Positions 1 through 7,781 of a DNA stretch of 16,626 nucleotides are shown here, piece after piece. How positions within the stretch are numbered: the first letter of the stretch is position 1; each line of letters opens with the position of its first letter. The notes beneath the pieces are model-generated. The model saw only the letters and a program-made list of their open reading frames with translations. It did no database searches and was not told where the DNA came from. A program made the translations under genes and the position numbers. This stretch comes from RGIG7213 sp045657205. Lineage in GTDB: Bacteria > Bacillota > Clostridia > Oscillospirales > CAG-272. The stretch is from the NCBI GenBank assembly GCA_045657205.1, contig JAZOSS010000014.1, positions 1-16,626 of the forward strand, read 5' to 3'.

Positions 1-24
1 AAATAAGTCAGCAAGATATTCGAT

Positions 25-57
25 AAAAAAACAGCACCCTTTCGGATGCTGCTTTTT
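25..57 (-). terminator. Rho-independent terminator of the first surface-protein gene
   Basis: On the minus strand an 8-bp stem (CAGCATCC pairing with GGGTGCTG, one G-U pair) closed by a GAAA tetraloop is followed directly by seven T. It lies 16 nt past the stop of the gene at 73-651. The plus strand also carries CTTTTT after the stem, so it could act in both directions. Confidence 0.85.
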
Positions 58-72
58 ATGTAGCAAATTAAA

Positions 73-651
73 TTATGCTCTAACCTTCTTGCAAACAACT
101 GTGCCTGCGAGTGCGATCATTGCAACTGCTGCGATAACTACGAAAGCATCGGATGTTGCAGGGTTGTCAGCAGGTTCGTCATCTGCAGGGGGAGGTGTAA
201 CTTCACCTGCGTCGCTGGAAAGGATGATCTTGTCGATAGCGATCTGGTTTGTGCAATTATCCTTCTTAAGGAAGATCTCACCGTTGTAATCAGAGTCGAT
301 AGCGATATCAACTGTTCTCTGACCGTCTGCCCAGAAAAGACCGTTCTGGCTGAGTTTAGCCTGAGCTATAACTGTACCGTCTGCCTGGCAAACATAGATG
401 TTGTGTTCACCGAATGCAACGCCGGGGTCGCCGCCGTAGGATACTGTGATCTTAGCATAATCTGCAAGGTTAGCAGTACCGATGCTTACACCGTCTTCAC
501 TTTCGATTCTGAGAATCTTAGCTGTGTACTTAGCAGGGGAAAAGTCAATTGCACCGGGAAGTGTGGAAGCGTCAATCGTTACATCAGCAGCGAAAACGCC
601 GAGTGTAAGAACCATCATAAGTGTGATGGCAATTGCGAGAAATCTTTTCAT
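73..651 (-). CDS. Secreted, membrane-anchored surface protein, paralogue 1 of 3
   Basis: A 192-residue protein with a signal peptide (residues 1 to about 22, cleavage near GVFAA), a beta-rich extracellular domain (about 23-145), a short Pro/Asp/Glu linker (about 146-162), then NPATSD, a hydrophobic helix (about 169-187) and a KKVRA tail. The head is collinear with the protein at 8446-9180 (about 78 of 144 positions identical by hand count, including FWADGQR near 106-112 and DYNGE near 121-125). The tail instead matches that of the protein at 9407-10015. The head resembles small jelly-roll carbohydrate-binding-like domains, but that is only an impression of strand pattern. The start is set by an AGGAGG 5 nt upstream (657-662) and by the signal peptide. 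It is divergent from the leucine operon and has a near-consensus promoter. Function is unknown; an abundant envelope protein is an inference. Confidence 0.85.
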   Translation of the reverse strand: MKRFLAIAITLMMVLTLGVFAADVTIDASTLPGAIDFSPAKYTAKILRIESEDGVSIGTANLADYAKITVSYGGDPGVAFGEHNIYVCQADGTVIAQAKLSQNGLFWADGQRTVDIAIDSDYNGEIFLKKDNCTNQIAIDKIILSSDAGEVTPPPADDEPADNPATSDAFVVIAAVAMIALAGTVVCKKVRA

Positions 652-695
652 AATTTCCTCCTAAAAAAAATTATTCCGCTTAAAAGCGTGACTTC

Positions 696-724
696 ATTTT
701 ACCATAATTTTTTCGTATTGTCAA
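696..724 (-). promoter_or_regulatory. Sigma-A promoter of surface-protein gene 1
   Basis: Reading the minus strand, TTGACA (719-724), a 17-nt spacer and TAAAAT (696-701) preceded by TGG, an extended -10. Expected transcription start is near 689, giving a leader of about 38 nt that holds the AGGAGG ribosome binding site. Confidence 0.85.
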
Positions 725-803
725 CACTTTTCAGTGTTTTTTATATATATTTTCTTTACTTTAAAGAGATATTGTGCATATTTATAAAATTTTACAAAAA
801 GCA

Positions 804-832
804 TTGACACGGGCACGGCAAAGTGATAAACT
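804..832 (+). promoter_or_regulatory. Sigma-A promoter of the leucine operon
   Basis: TTGACA at 804-809, a 17-nt spacer and TAAACT at 827-832, with TGA immediately before the -10 (extended -10). Transcription should start near 839, leaving only about 45 nt before leuA. That is too short for a T-box or a leader-peptide attenuator. Confidence 0.75.
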
Positions 833-846
833 CAAATTTGTAAAAT

Positions 847-862
847 ATGATCTTCGGATCAT
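847..862 (+). promoter_or_regulatory. UUCG-tetraloop hairpin in the leuA leader
   Basis: ATGATC, TTCG, GATCAT: a perfect 6-bp stem closed by C(UUCG)G, an unusually stable tetraloop. It starts about 8 nt into the predicted mRNA and ends 9 nt before the AGGAG of leuA (872-876). No T-run follows, so it is not a simple terminator. A 5' stabiliser or a protein-binding hairpin are possible roles, both inferred. Confidence 0.5.
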
Positions 863-884
863 CCGTGTCAAAGGAGAAAACGCA

Positions 885-2558
885 ATGATGGATGCAAGTA
901 AATACCGAGTGGGATATTTCCCCGTCGGTGAAAAATATAACAAATGGGTAAAGAAAGACCACGTTGACAAAGCACCGATCTGGTGCAGTGTCGATATGCG
1001 TGACGGCAACCAGAGTCTTGTGATACCGATGAGTCTTGAAGAAAAGCTTGAATATTTCAAGATGCTTCTTGAAGTCGGCTTCAAGGAAATAGAGGTCGGT
1101 TTTCCTGCGGCAAGCGAAACGGAATACGAGTTTTTGCGTACGCTTATCGACGGAGGTATGATACCCGACGACGTATCCGTCCAGGTGCTCACCCAATGCC
1201 GTGAGCATATCATCAGAAAGACGTTTGACGCCTGCAAAGGCGCACCGAATGCGATAATTCACTTTTACAACTCCGTAAGCGTTGCCCAGCGTGAGCAGGT
1301 CTTCAAAAAATCAAAGGAAGAGATAAAACAAATAGCCATCGAGGGCGCAAGACTTGTAAAGAAATTAGCCGACGAATACGAAGGCAACTTCCGTTTTGAA
1401 TACTCCCCCGAATCGTTCACGGGAACGGAACCCGAATACGCCCTTGAAGTATGCAACGCCGTTCTTGACGAGCTTCAGCCGAACGAAGAAAACAACGTAA
1501 TAATAAACTTACCCGTAACGGTTGAAATGAGCTCTCCTCACGTATACGCTTCACAGGTCGAATATATGAGCGAAAATCTCAAATACCGTGAATTTGTAAC
1601 GATTTCTTTACATCCGCACAACGACCGCGGCACGGGCGTTGCCGATGCGGAGCTTGGACTTTTGGCAGGGGCTGACCGTGTGGAAGGAACGCTTTTCGGA
1701 AACGGTGAACGTACGGGGAACGTCGATATAATCACCCTTGCGATGAATATGTACTCCCACGGAATAGATCCGGGACTTGATTTTTCATCAATGACGCATC
1801 TTGTCGAAAAATACGAAAAATGCACGCGTATGCAGGTCTACGACAGATCCCCGTATGCAGGCGGGCTCGTATTTGCCGCCTTCTCGGGCTCGCATCAGGA
1901 TGCAATAGCAAAAGGAATGAAGTACAGACAGAAGAAGAACCTTCACGAATGGTCCGTACCGTACATCCCGATAGATCCTGCCGACATAGGCAGAACGTAC
2001 GATGCCGACGTTATAAGAGTAAATTCGCAAAGCGGAAAAGGCGGTATCGGCTATCTTATGGAACACACGTACGGCTACAGTCTGCCGTCGAAGATGCGTG
2101 AGGATCTCAGCTATCTTTGCAAGACCGTGTCCGACCGTCAGCACAAGGAGCTGAAGGCTGACGAGGTTCTTGCGATATTCACCGAAAGCTATCTCAACGT
2201 GCAATCGTCGATCGAGGTTACCGACTTCGACTTTATGCGTGAAAACGATACGGTAAAAATAAACGTGACGTTCAAAAAAGACGGCGTGGAAACGGAAATG
2301 GAAGCGGAAGGAAACGGTTCGCTCAGTGCCGTGAACAACGCTCTTCACGCCTATACGGGCGAAGAATACACCTTGCAGGTATACACACAGCACAGTATGC
2401 AGGGTGACGGTTCGCGAAGCGTCGCCGCCTCTTACATAGGCTTACAGCGCAAAGACGGTACTATGTACTGGGGTGCGGGAACAGACACGGATATTATGAA
2501 AGCAAACACGAAAGCGCTTCTCAGCGCGTTCCATAATATGACGAAGGGAGATAATTGA
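885..2558 (+). CDS. leuA: 2-isopropylmalate synthase
   Basis: Condenses 2-ketoisovalerate with acetyl-CoA to 2-isopropylmalate, the committed step of leucine synthesis. The 557-residue protein begins its HMGL-like TIM barrel with WCSVDMRDGNQ (33-43), carries the metal-binding HPHND (243-247) and the FGNGERTGN loop (271-279), and ends with a LeuA regulatory dimer domain (about 435-550), where leucine normally binds. The N-terminal extension and the WCSVDMRDGNQ form point to the longer LeuA group typified by actinobacterial enzymes. The frame stays open back to 774, but that upstream ATG lies inside the promoter region. The ATG at 885 (or its twin at 888) has AGGAG 8 nt upstream and gives the expected N-terminus. 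First gene of leuACDB; leuC starts 1 nt after the stop. Confidence 0.95.
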   Translation: MMDASKYRVGYFPVGEKYNKWVKKDHVDKAPIWCSVDMRDGNQSLVIPMSLEEKLEYFKMLLEVGFKEIEVGFPAASETEYEFLRTLIDGGMIPDDVSVQVLTQCREHIIRKTFDACKGAPNAIIHFYNSVSVAQREQVFKKSKEEIKQIAIEGARLVKKLADEYEGNFRFEYSPESFTGTEPEYALEVCNAVLDELQPNEENNVIINLPVTVEMSSPHVYASQVEYMSENLKYREFVTISLHPHNDRGTGVADAELGLLAGADRVEGTLFGNGERTGNVDIITLAMNMYSHGIDPGLDFSSMTHLVEKYEKCTRMQVYDRSPYAGGLVFAAFSGSHQDAIAKGMKYRQKKNLHEWSVPYIPIDPADIGRTYDADVIRVNSQSGKGGIGYLMEHTYGYSLPSKMREDLSYLCKTVSDRQHKELKADEVLAIFTESYLNVQSSIEVTDFDFMRENDTVKINVTFKKDGVETEMEAEGNGSLSAVNNALHAYTGEEYTLQVYTQHSMQGDGSRSVAASYIGLQRKDGTMYWGAGTDTDIMKANTKALLSAFHNMTKGDN

Positions 2559-2559
2559 A

Positions 2560-3819
2560 ATGGGAATGACGTTAACGCAAAAGATCCTTGCTCATCACGC
2601 AGGACTTGATAAGGTTGAGCCGGGACAGCTCATAAGCACGAAGCTTGACATAGTCCTCGGAAACGACATAACGACACCCGTTGCCGTAAACGAATTTAAA
2701 AAGGCAGGCTTTGAAAACGTATTCGACAAAGACAGAATTGCGATAGTACTAGACCATTTCGTACCGAACAAGGACATAAAGGCGGCAGAACAGTCGAAAA
2801 CCTGCCGTAATTTTGCCTGCGAGCATTGCATCAGCCACTTTTACGACGTCGGCAAAATGGGCATAGAGCACTCCCTTTTACCCGAGCAGGGCATAGTTAC
2901 ATCAGGCGACTGCATAATAGGTGCTGACTCTCACACCTGCACCTACGGTGCTTTGGGTGCATTTTCCACGGGTGTCGGCTCGACCGATATGGCGGCAGGT
3001 ATGGCAACGGGCACTGCGTGGTTTAAAGTACCGTCTGCGATCAAATTTAATTTAGCAGGCAAGCTGCCCTCAAATTGCAGCGGTAAAGACGTTATCCTTA
3101 CCATCATCGGTATGATAGGCGTTGACGGAGCTTTGTATAAGAGTATGGAGTTTACGGGCGACGGCGTCAAGGCTCTTTCTATGGACGACCGTCTTTGCAT
3201 CTGCAATATGGCAATAGAGGCAGGAGCGAAAAACGGCATTTTCCCCGTTGATGAAACGACTCTTGAATATCTGAATAACAGAAGCAAACGTCCGCCCGTC
3301 GTTTTTGAAGCTGACGAAGATGCGGAATACGAAAAGGTAATAGATATCGACCTTTCAAAGATAGTACCGACCGTTGCGTGTCCTCATCTTCCCGAAAACA
3401 CGCATCCCGCAAGCGAATTACACCATATAAAGATAGATCAGGTCGTGATAGGCTCTTGCACGAACGGCAGAATGGAGGATATGGAAGCCGCTTACAACAT
3501 TCTCAAAGGCAAAAAGATAGCTGACGGAGTAAGATGTATAATCATCCCGTCAACGATGCAGATACTCCGTGAATGTGTCACAAGAGGTTGGTACACGGCG
3601 TTTATTGATGCAGGTGCCGTCGTTTCAACACCTACCTGCGGACCGTGCCTCGGCGGATATATGGGCATACTTGCCTCAGGCGAAAAATGCGTTGCAACGA
3701 CAAACCGCAACTTCGTAGGACGTATGGGACACGTTGACAGCGAAGTATATCTTGCATCCCCACACACAGCCGCCGCAAGTGCGATTGCAGGCTATATCAC
3801 GGAATACAAGGAGGCGTAA
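2560..3819 (+). CDS. leuC: 3-isopropylmalate dehydratase large subunit
   Basis: With LeuD it isomerises 2-isopropylmalate to 3-isopropylmalate through a [4Fe-4S] aconitase mechanism. The three cluster-ligand cysteines are visible: Cys300 in IGSCTNGR, and Cys360 and Cys363 in TCGPCLGG. The substrate-binding region DSHTCTYGALGAFSTGVGSTDMA is also present (about 128-150). At 419 residues it belongs to the shorter LeuC/homoaconitase-like group common in archaea and clostridia, rather than the roughly 466-residue E. coli type. The start is fixed by AGGGAG at 2545-2550 and by a 1-nt gap from the leuA stop, consistent with translational coupling. Confidence 0.95.
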   Translation: MGMTLTQKILAHHAGLDKVEPGQLISTKLDIVLGNDITTPVAVNEFKKAGFENVFDKDRIAIVLDHFVPNKDIKAAEQSKTCRNFACEHCISHFYDVGKMGIEHSLLPEQGIVTSGDCIIGADSHTCTYGALGAFSTGVGSTDMAAGMATGTAWFKVPSAIKFNLAGKLPSNCSGKDVILTIIGMIGVDGALYKSMEFTGDGVKALSMDDRLCICNMAIEAGAKNGIFPVDETTLEYLNNRSKRPPVVFEADEDAEYEKVIDIDLSKIVPTVACPHLPENTHPASELHHIKIDQVVIGSCTNGRMEDMEAAYNILKGKKIADGVRCIIIPSTMQILRECVTRGWYTAFIDAGAVVSTPTCGPCLGGYMGILASGEKCVATTNRNFVGRMGHVDSEVYLASPHTAAASAIAGYITEYKEA

Positions 3820-3822
3820 GCG

Positions 3823-4311
3823 ATGAACACACAAGGAAAAGCTTTCAAATATCCCGACAACGTGGACACGGACGTTATAATCCCCGCGCGTTATCTTAAC
3901 ACACCCGATGCAAAGGAGCTTGCACTTCACTGTATGGAGGATATCGACGCGGAATTCGTCAAAAAAGTATCGTCGGGCGACGTTATCGTTGCAGGCAAAA
4001 ATTTCGGCTGCGGATCATCGCGTGAGCACGCGCCTCTCGTTATTAAAACGTGCGGTGTCGGATGCGTTATTGCAAAAAGCTTTGCACGTATCTTCTACCG
4101 TAACGCCATAAACATAGGGCTTCCCATTCTCGAATGTGAACAAGCCGCCGAGGAAATAAGTGCAAACGATGAAGTAAGCGTTGACTTTGACACGGGAATA
4201 ATAACTAACCTCACAACGGACAAAACGTACAAAGCACAACCGTTTCCGCCTTTTATACAGAACATCATAAAAAGCGGCGGACTGCTCAGTTCCTTGAAAG
4301 AAGGCGAATAA
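3823..4311 (+). CDS. leuD: 3-isopropylmalate dehydratase small subunit
   Basis: Swivelling-domain partner of LeuC. The 162-residue protein has NVDTDVIIPARYL near the N-terminus (13-25) and the FGCGSSREHAP motif (61-71), which places substrate-binding residues next to the LeuC cluster. The short length matches the short LeuC form, the usual pairing for this subfamily. AGGAGG at 3810-3815, 7 nt before ATG, overlaps the end of leuC; only 3 nt separate the two genes. Third gene of the leucine operon. Confidence 0.95.
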   Translation: MNTQGKAFKYPDNVDTDVIIPARYLNTPDAKELALHCMEDIDAEFVKKVSSGDVIVAGKNFGCGSSREHAPLVIKTCGVGCVIAKSFARIFYRNAINIGLPILECEQAAEEISANDEVSVDFDTGIITNLTTDKTYKAQPFPPFIQNIIKSGGLLSSLKEGE

Positions 4312-4312
4312 A

Positions 4313-5374
4313 ATGGTTAAAAATATAGCGGTCATAAAAGGTGACGGTATAGGTCCGGAAATAGTAAACGAAGCTTTGAAGGTTCTCGATAAGATCGCAC
4401 TCGTTTACTCCCACACGTTCAATTACACGTACGTTGATATGGGCGGATGCGCCATTGACAAATACGGAGGTCCTCTGCCCGAAAGTGAGCTTGAAAAATG
4501 CAAAGCATCCGACAGCGTGCTTTTAGGTGCTGTCGGCGGTGAAAAATGGAACTCGGTACCCGGAAATATGCGTCCCGAAAAAGGACTTTTGCGTCTTCGT
4601 GCGGGAATGGGTGTCTACTCAAACAACCGCCCTGCAAAGATCTGGGGACAGCTTGCAAAAGCATCTCCTTTAAAGCAGGAGATCGTTGAAAAAGGGATAG
4701 ATTTTATCATCGTGCGTGAGCTTACGGGCGGCATCTATTTCGGTGAACACAAGACGGAAAACGGCACGGCGACGGACGTTCTTGTGTACACGGAGGAAGA
4801 AATAGAGCGAATAGGAAGAATAGGCTTCGAAACAGCACGGAAAAGACGAAAAAAGCTCTGCTCCGTTGAAAAAAGCAACGTGCTTGACTCAAGCCGTCTT
4901 TGGAAAAAGGTGATGCACGAAATAGCGGCTGATTATCCCGACGTTGAGCTTTCGGATATGCTCGTTGACAACTGTGCAATGCAGATAGTAAAAGATCCGT
5001 CACAGTTCGACGTTATCGTTACTGAAAATATGTTCGGCGACATTCTTTCAGATGAAGCATCGCAGATAACCGGCTCTATCGGTATGATACCGTCGTCAAG
5101 CCTCGGGGCTTCATCCTGCGGACTTTACGAGCCTATCCACGGTTCAGCCCCCGATATTGCGGGAAAGAATATTGCAAACCCGATAGGCACGATCCTGTCA
5201 GCAGCTATGATGCTTAAATACAGCTTCGGTCTTGAGAAAGAAGCCGATGCCATTGAACGTGCAGTATCGTCGTATCTTGATGCAAATTACCGCACGAAGG
5301 ATATAATGAGCGACGGTATGACGTGCGTATCCTGCAGCGAATGCGGTGATATTATAGTAAAAAATATCGGATAA
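4313..5374 (+). CDS. leuB: 3-isopropylmalate dehydrogenase
   Basis: NAD-dependent oxidation and decarboxylation of 3-isopropylmalate to 2-ketoisocaproate, the immediate precursor of leucine. The 353 residues show the family hallmarks: KGDGIGPE at the N-terminus, MRPEKGLLRLR with the substrate-binding arginines, the ELTGGIYFG loop, DNCAMQIVKDP with metal and substrate aspartates, NMFGDILSDEA, and EPIHGSAPDIAGKNIANP for the NAD site. Length is normal. ATG follows the leuD stop by 1 nt, with a weak GAAGG upstream, so coupling to leuD is likely. Last gene of the operon. No ilv genes or transaminase lie nearby, so the ketoisovalerate supply is encoded elsewhere. Confidence 0.95.
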   Translation: MVKNIAVIKGDGIGPEIVNEALKVLDKIALVYSHTFNYTYVDMGGCAIDKYGGPLPESELEKCKASDSVLLGAVGGEKWNSVPGNMRPEKGLLRLRAGMGVYSNNRPAKIWGQLAKASPLKQEIVEKGIDFIIVRELTGGIYFGEHKTENGTATDVLVYTEEEIERIGRIGFETARKRRKKLCSVEKSNVLDSSRLWKKVMHEIAADYPDVELSDMLVDNCAMQIVKDPSQFDVIVTENMFGDILSDEASQITGSIGMIPSSSLGASSCGLYEPIHGSAPDIAGKNIANPIGTILSAAMMLKYSFGLEKEADAIERAVSSYLDANYRTKDIMSDGMTCVSCSECGDIIVKNIG

Positions 5375-5416
5375 CACCGAGGTTTTCGGCTTTGGTTCAC
5401 AGTTTTTTTACATTTA

Positions 5417-5434
5417 TCGAAAAATAATTTTCGA
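5417..5434. promoter_or_regulatory. Perfect inverted repeat upstream of the rpmE promoter
   Basis: TCGAAAA, ATAA, TTTTCGA: 7-bp perfect arms, ending 16 nt before the rpmE -35 box and 43 nt past the leuB stop. It could be an operator for rpmE (L31 genes are often metal-regulated), or a weak AT-rich terminator for the leucine operon. The sequence alone does not decide, and it does not match the usual Zur box well. Confidence 0.35.
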
Positions 5435-5450
5435 AAACACTTGCAAAGTT

Positions 5451-5479
5451 TGAATACTTGTGGTATAATTCGGTTCGTA
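5451..5479 (+). promoter_or_regulatory. Sigma-A promoter of rpmE
   Basis: TTGCAA (5451-5456), a 17-nt spacer and a perfect TATAAT (5474-5479) preceded by TGG, an extended -10. This is among the strongest promoters in the window, as suits a ribosomal protein gene. Confidence 0.88.
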
Positions 5480-5505
5480 TGAATTACACAGAGAGGGTGA
5501 AGAAA

Positions 5506-5709
5506 ATGAAGGAAGGAATACATCCCGAATACAAGGAAGTCACAGTTAAATGTGCCTGCGGAGAAACAGTCGTTACAAGATCCACAAAGGACGACCTTCG
5601 TGTTGAAATTTGCTCCAAATGTCATCCCTTTTTCACCGGCAAGCAGAAGTTTGTCGATGCGGGCGGACGTGTAGATAAGTTCAAAAAGCGCTTGAATGCG
5701 AGCAAATAA
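5506..5709 (+). CDS. rpmE: 50S ribosomal protein L31, zinc-binding (C+) type
   Basis: A 67-residue large-subunit protein that helps bridge the subunits. It carries the four zinc-ligand cysteines Cys16, Cys18, Cys36 and Cys39, in CAC and CSKC, followed by the diagnostic HPFFTGKQKFVDAGGRVDKF. The frame is open further upstream to 5458, but that overlaps the promoter. ATG 5506, preceded by AGGGTGA at 5494-5500, gives the normal MKEGIHPEY start. It is a single-gene unit, with its own promoter and a strong terminator 22 nt after the stop. The zinc-binding form suggests that zinc is not chronically limiting, or that a C- paralogue lies elsewhere. Confidence 0.95.
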   Translation: MKEGIHPEYKEVTVKCACGETVVTRSTKDDLRVEICSKCHPFFTGKQKFVDAGGRVDKFKKRLNASK

Positions 5710-5730
5710 GGCATAAGCTATGTCACTTAC

Positions 5731-5770
5731 GGACAGGTACGGTTTTTCCGCACTTGTCCTTTTGTGTTTT
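5731..5770 (+). terminator. Rho-independent terminator of rpmE
   Basis: A 12-position stem, 5731-5742 against 5748-5759, with one G-U and one A-C mismatch, loop TTTTT, followed by TTTTGTGTTTT. It separates rpmE from hflX and covers the upstream candidate start of the hflX frame. Confidence 0.85.
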
Positions 5771-5803
5771 AGCCCTCGCCGCACGGCGGCAGAATGGATA
5801 TTT

Positions 5804-7075
5804 ATGGCAGAAGAAAATATATTCAAAAAAACGGAAAATCCGAAAGCGGTGCTTGTTTCCGTCCTTTTAAAGGGCGACGACGAAGCGGAAAACGAAGCAA
5901 GTCTTTGTGAGCTTGAACAGCTTTTAAAAACGGCAGGCGGCGAGGTTTTCGGAGTAATGACGCAATCGAGAGAAGCTCCCGACGTCCGCACGTGTATCGG
6001 TGAAGGAAAGGTCGAGGAGCTTAAAGAAATATGTGAAAATAACGAAATAGCACTCGTTGTTTTTGACCGCGAGCTTTCCCCGTCCCAGATAAGAAACCTC
6101 GAAAACGAGCTTGACGGAGTACGCGTTATCGACCGTACGATGCTCATTCTCGACATATTTGCTCTGCACGCGGTAAGCGGTGAGGGTAAATTGCAGGTAG
6201 AATTGGCACAGCTCAAGTATACGATCCCGAGGCTTTCGGGCAAGGGAACGGAGCTTTCACGTCTTGGCGGCGGTATCGGAACGAGAGGACCGGGTGAGTC
6301 GAAGCTCGAATCCGACAAACGTCACCTGAAGCACAGAATAGCAGCACTTGAACAGCAGGCAGAGGAGCTTAAGAAGAACAGAACGACGATGCGCCGCCAG
6401 CGCGACCGTTCGGGAATTTTCAAATTTGCCATTGCAGGATACACGAATGCGGGAAAATCGACGCTTCTCAATCTCCTTACGGATGCGGGCATCCTTGCCG
6501 AAAACAAGCTTTTTGCAACGCTTGACCCGACGACGAGAAAATATACTCTGCCCTCGGGGGACGAGATACTTCTCACCGACACGGTCGGATTTATAAGAAA
6601 TCTGCCGACACACCTTGTAAAAGCGTTCCGTTCAACGCTTGACGAGGTTGCATTTTGCGACGGTATACTTCTTATAGTCGACGCATCAGACCCCGAATAT
6701 AAAAATCAGCTTTCCGTAACGCAGGAGCTTTTGGGAGATCTTGACGCAGGCGGCAAGCCGATAATATACGTTTTCAACAAGATGGACGAAGCGTGTGAAT
6801 CGTTCAGGCCCTGCGCTCCGCACGACGGTGTATACGTTGAAATAAGCGCAAAAACAAAACAAGGCATAGACGAGCTTACGGAAGCTATAGAAAAAGCCGT
6901 GAACGAGGGAAAAACGAAGGAAGTTTTCGTAATTCCGCCGTCGCGCGGCGATATCATCAGCTATCTTTACGCAAATGCAAACGTGCTCGACTGTGAATAT
7001 ACGGACACTTCAACCGTGATAACGGCGATAACGGATAAAAAAACGAAGGGCTTTGTAAATAAGTCGTTGAAATGA
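5804..7075 (+). CDS. hflX: GTPase HflX, ribosome rescue and splitting factor
   Basis: HflX binds the 50S or 70S ribosome and splits stalled or stressed ribosomes. The 423 residues comprise the N-terminal HflX domain (about 12-110), a glycine-rich GGGIGTRGPGESKLE linker (155-169), a coiled-coil helix (about 172-200) and the G domain. The G domain shows G1 GYTNAGKST (212-220), G2 LDPTTR (240-245), G3 DTVGF (259-263), G4 NKMD (325-328) and G5 SAK (348-350). The frame is open back to an ATG at 5720, but that start would run through the rpmE terminator and add 28 non-conserved residues, so ATG 5804 is chosen. Its ribosome binding site is weak (GGA at 5796-5798), and a small GC hairpin (5778-5790) sits just upstream. 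The next gene starts 1 nt after the stop. Confidence 0.95.
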   Translation: MAEENIFKKTENPKAVLVSVLLKGDDEAENEASLCELEQLLKTAGGEVFGVMTQSREAPDVRTCIGEGKVEELKEICENNEIALVVFDRELSPSQIRNLENELDGVRVIDRTMLILDIFALHAVSGEGKLQVELAQLKYTIPRLSGKGTELSRLGGGIGTRGPGESKLESDKRHLKHRIAALEQQAEELKKNRTTMRRQRDRSGIFKFAIAGYTNAGKSTLLNLLTDAGILAENKLFATLDPTTRKYTLPSGDEILLTDTVGFIRNLPTHLVKAFRSTLDEVAFCDGILLIVDASDPEYKNQLSVTQELLGDLDAGGKPIIYVFNKMDEACESFRPCAPHDGVYVEISAKTKQGIDELTEAIEKAVNEGKTKEVFVIPPSRGDIISYLYANANVLDCEYTDTSTVITAITDKKTKGFVNKSLK

Positions 7076-7076
7076 T

Positions 7077-7700
7077 ATGAAAGACGGATACACAACATTA
7101 AAGGACTACGGCGTTTCATCATTTACCGAAAAAAAATCGGAATTTATAGGCTCTGCCATGCCTGTTTCAACGGAAGAAGAGGCACTGGAATTTATAGCAG
7201 AGGTAAAAAAAGAACACTCCTCGGCACGTCATAACGTGTATGCGTACGTCGTAAGGGAAAATAACACGATTCGCTTCACGGAAGACGGCGAGCCGAAGGG
7301 CACGGCGGGAACGATGGTGCTTGAGGTGCTGAAAAAAAGCGATATAACGGATGCAGTCATCGTCGTAACGCGGTATTTCGGCGGCATCCTTCTCGGCACG
7401 GGCGGACTTGCAAGGGCGTATACGAAAGCGGCAACGGATGCTGTAAATGCGGCAGGTATTGCCGTTATGCGTAAGCTTACGGAATTTGATATAACGTGTT
7501 CTTTCCGTGACCACGACAAAATAAAACATATGCTCGGCAATTACGAATGTAAGATCCTGTCCTCGGATTTCGGATCAAACGTAACGCTTCATATGCTGTC
7601 GGAAAATGACACGTATAATAAGATCGCCGTCGCTGTCAAGGAACTTACAAGCGACAGAGCGACGGTCGATGAAAAAGGCTTCCGCTTCGGAAGTATATAA
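7077..7700 (+). CDS. YigZ/IMPACT family (UPF0029) protein
   Basis: A 207-residue member of the IMPACT/YigZ/YvyE family. It has the conserved N-terminal domain: KSEFIG (20-25), ARHNVYAYVV (50-59), then the EDGEPKGTAG and VVVTRYFGGILLGTGGLARAY signature (about 68-116). A smaller C-terminal ferredoxin-like domain follows (about 137-207). Eukaryotic IMPACT modulates GCN1/GCN2; the bacterial role is not settled, though nucleic-acid or ribosome-linked functions have been proposed. The ATG lies 1 nt past the hflX stop with no good Shine-Dalgarno, so translation is probably coupled to hflX. The pair fits a translation-stress theme. The first REP-like palindrome begins 5 nt after its stop. Confidence 0.92.
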   Translation: MKDGYTTLKDYGVSSFTEKKSEFIGSAMPVSTEEEALEFIAEVKKEHSSARHNVYAYVVRENNTIRFTEDGEPKGTAGTMVLEVLKKSDITDAVIVVTRYFGGILLGTGGLARAYTKAATDAVNAAGIAVMRKLTEFDITCSFRDHDKIKHMLGNYECKILSSDFGSNVTLHMLSENDTYNKIAVAVKELTSDRATVDEKGFRFGSI

Positions 7701-7704
7701 CATC

Positions 7705-7760
7705 GTAGGGGCGATTCACATCGTACCTACGATTATTATTTTGCGTGAAAACAATCATAT
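7705..7760 (+). repeat. REP-like palindrome copy A plus remnant RAYT 3' end
   Basis: A 26-nt imperfect palindrome (7705-7730; arms GTAGG and CCTAC, inner CGATTC and ATCG) starts 5 nt after the yigZ stop. It continues into 30 further bases that match the 3' end of the transposase gene at 7812. Over 7727-7760 it agrees with 7806-7839 at 29 of 34 positions. Read on the minus strand in the matching frame it still encodes YDCFHAK and a stop, against YDCFYAEE in the complete gene. It lacks 2 nt in the centre relative to copy B. It may also act as the yigZ transcript end. Confidence 0.8.
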
Positions 7761-7781
7761 CCAAAAACCTTTGAAAACCTT

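Noticed and set aside
403..807. A 134-codon plus-strand frame upstream of leuA
   Set aside because: It is antisense to the signal-peptide-bearing surface gene, runs through both divergent promoters, and lacks a Shine-Dalgarno.
774..884. Longer leuA start at 774
   Set aside because: The extra 37 residues would be encoded by the promoter and leader; they are not LeuA-like, and ATG 885 has a good AGGAG.
733..884. T-box or leader-peptide attenuator for the leucine operon
   Set aside because: No specifier stem, T-box sequence (TGGNACC), leucine-rich mini-ORF or terminator is visible, and the leader after the predicted start is only about 45 nt.
5720..5803. Longer hflX start at 5720
   Set aside because: The region is the rpmE terminator; the extra residues do not resemble HflX, whose usual length fits ATG 5804.
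5287..6318. A 343-codon open frame on the minus strand across leuB, rpmE and hflX
   Set aside because: It is antisense to three clearly conserved genes, is Ser/Phe/Pro-rich as expected of a reversed frame, crosses a promoter and a terminator, and shows no family motif.
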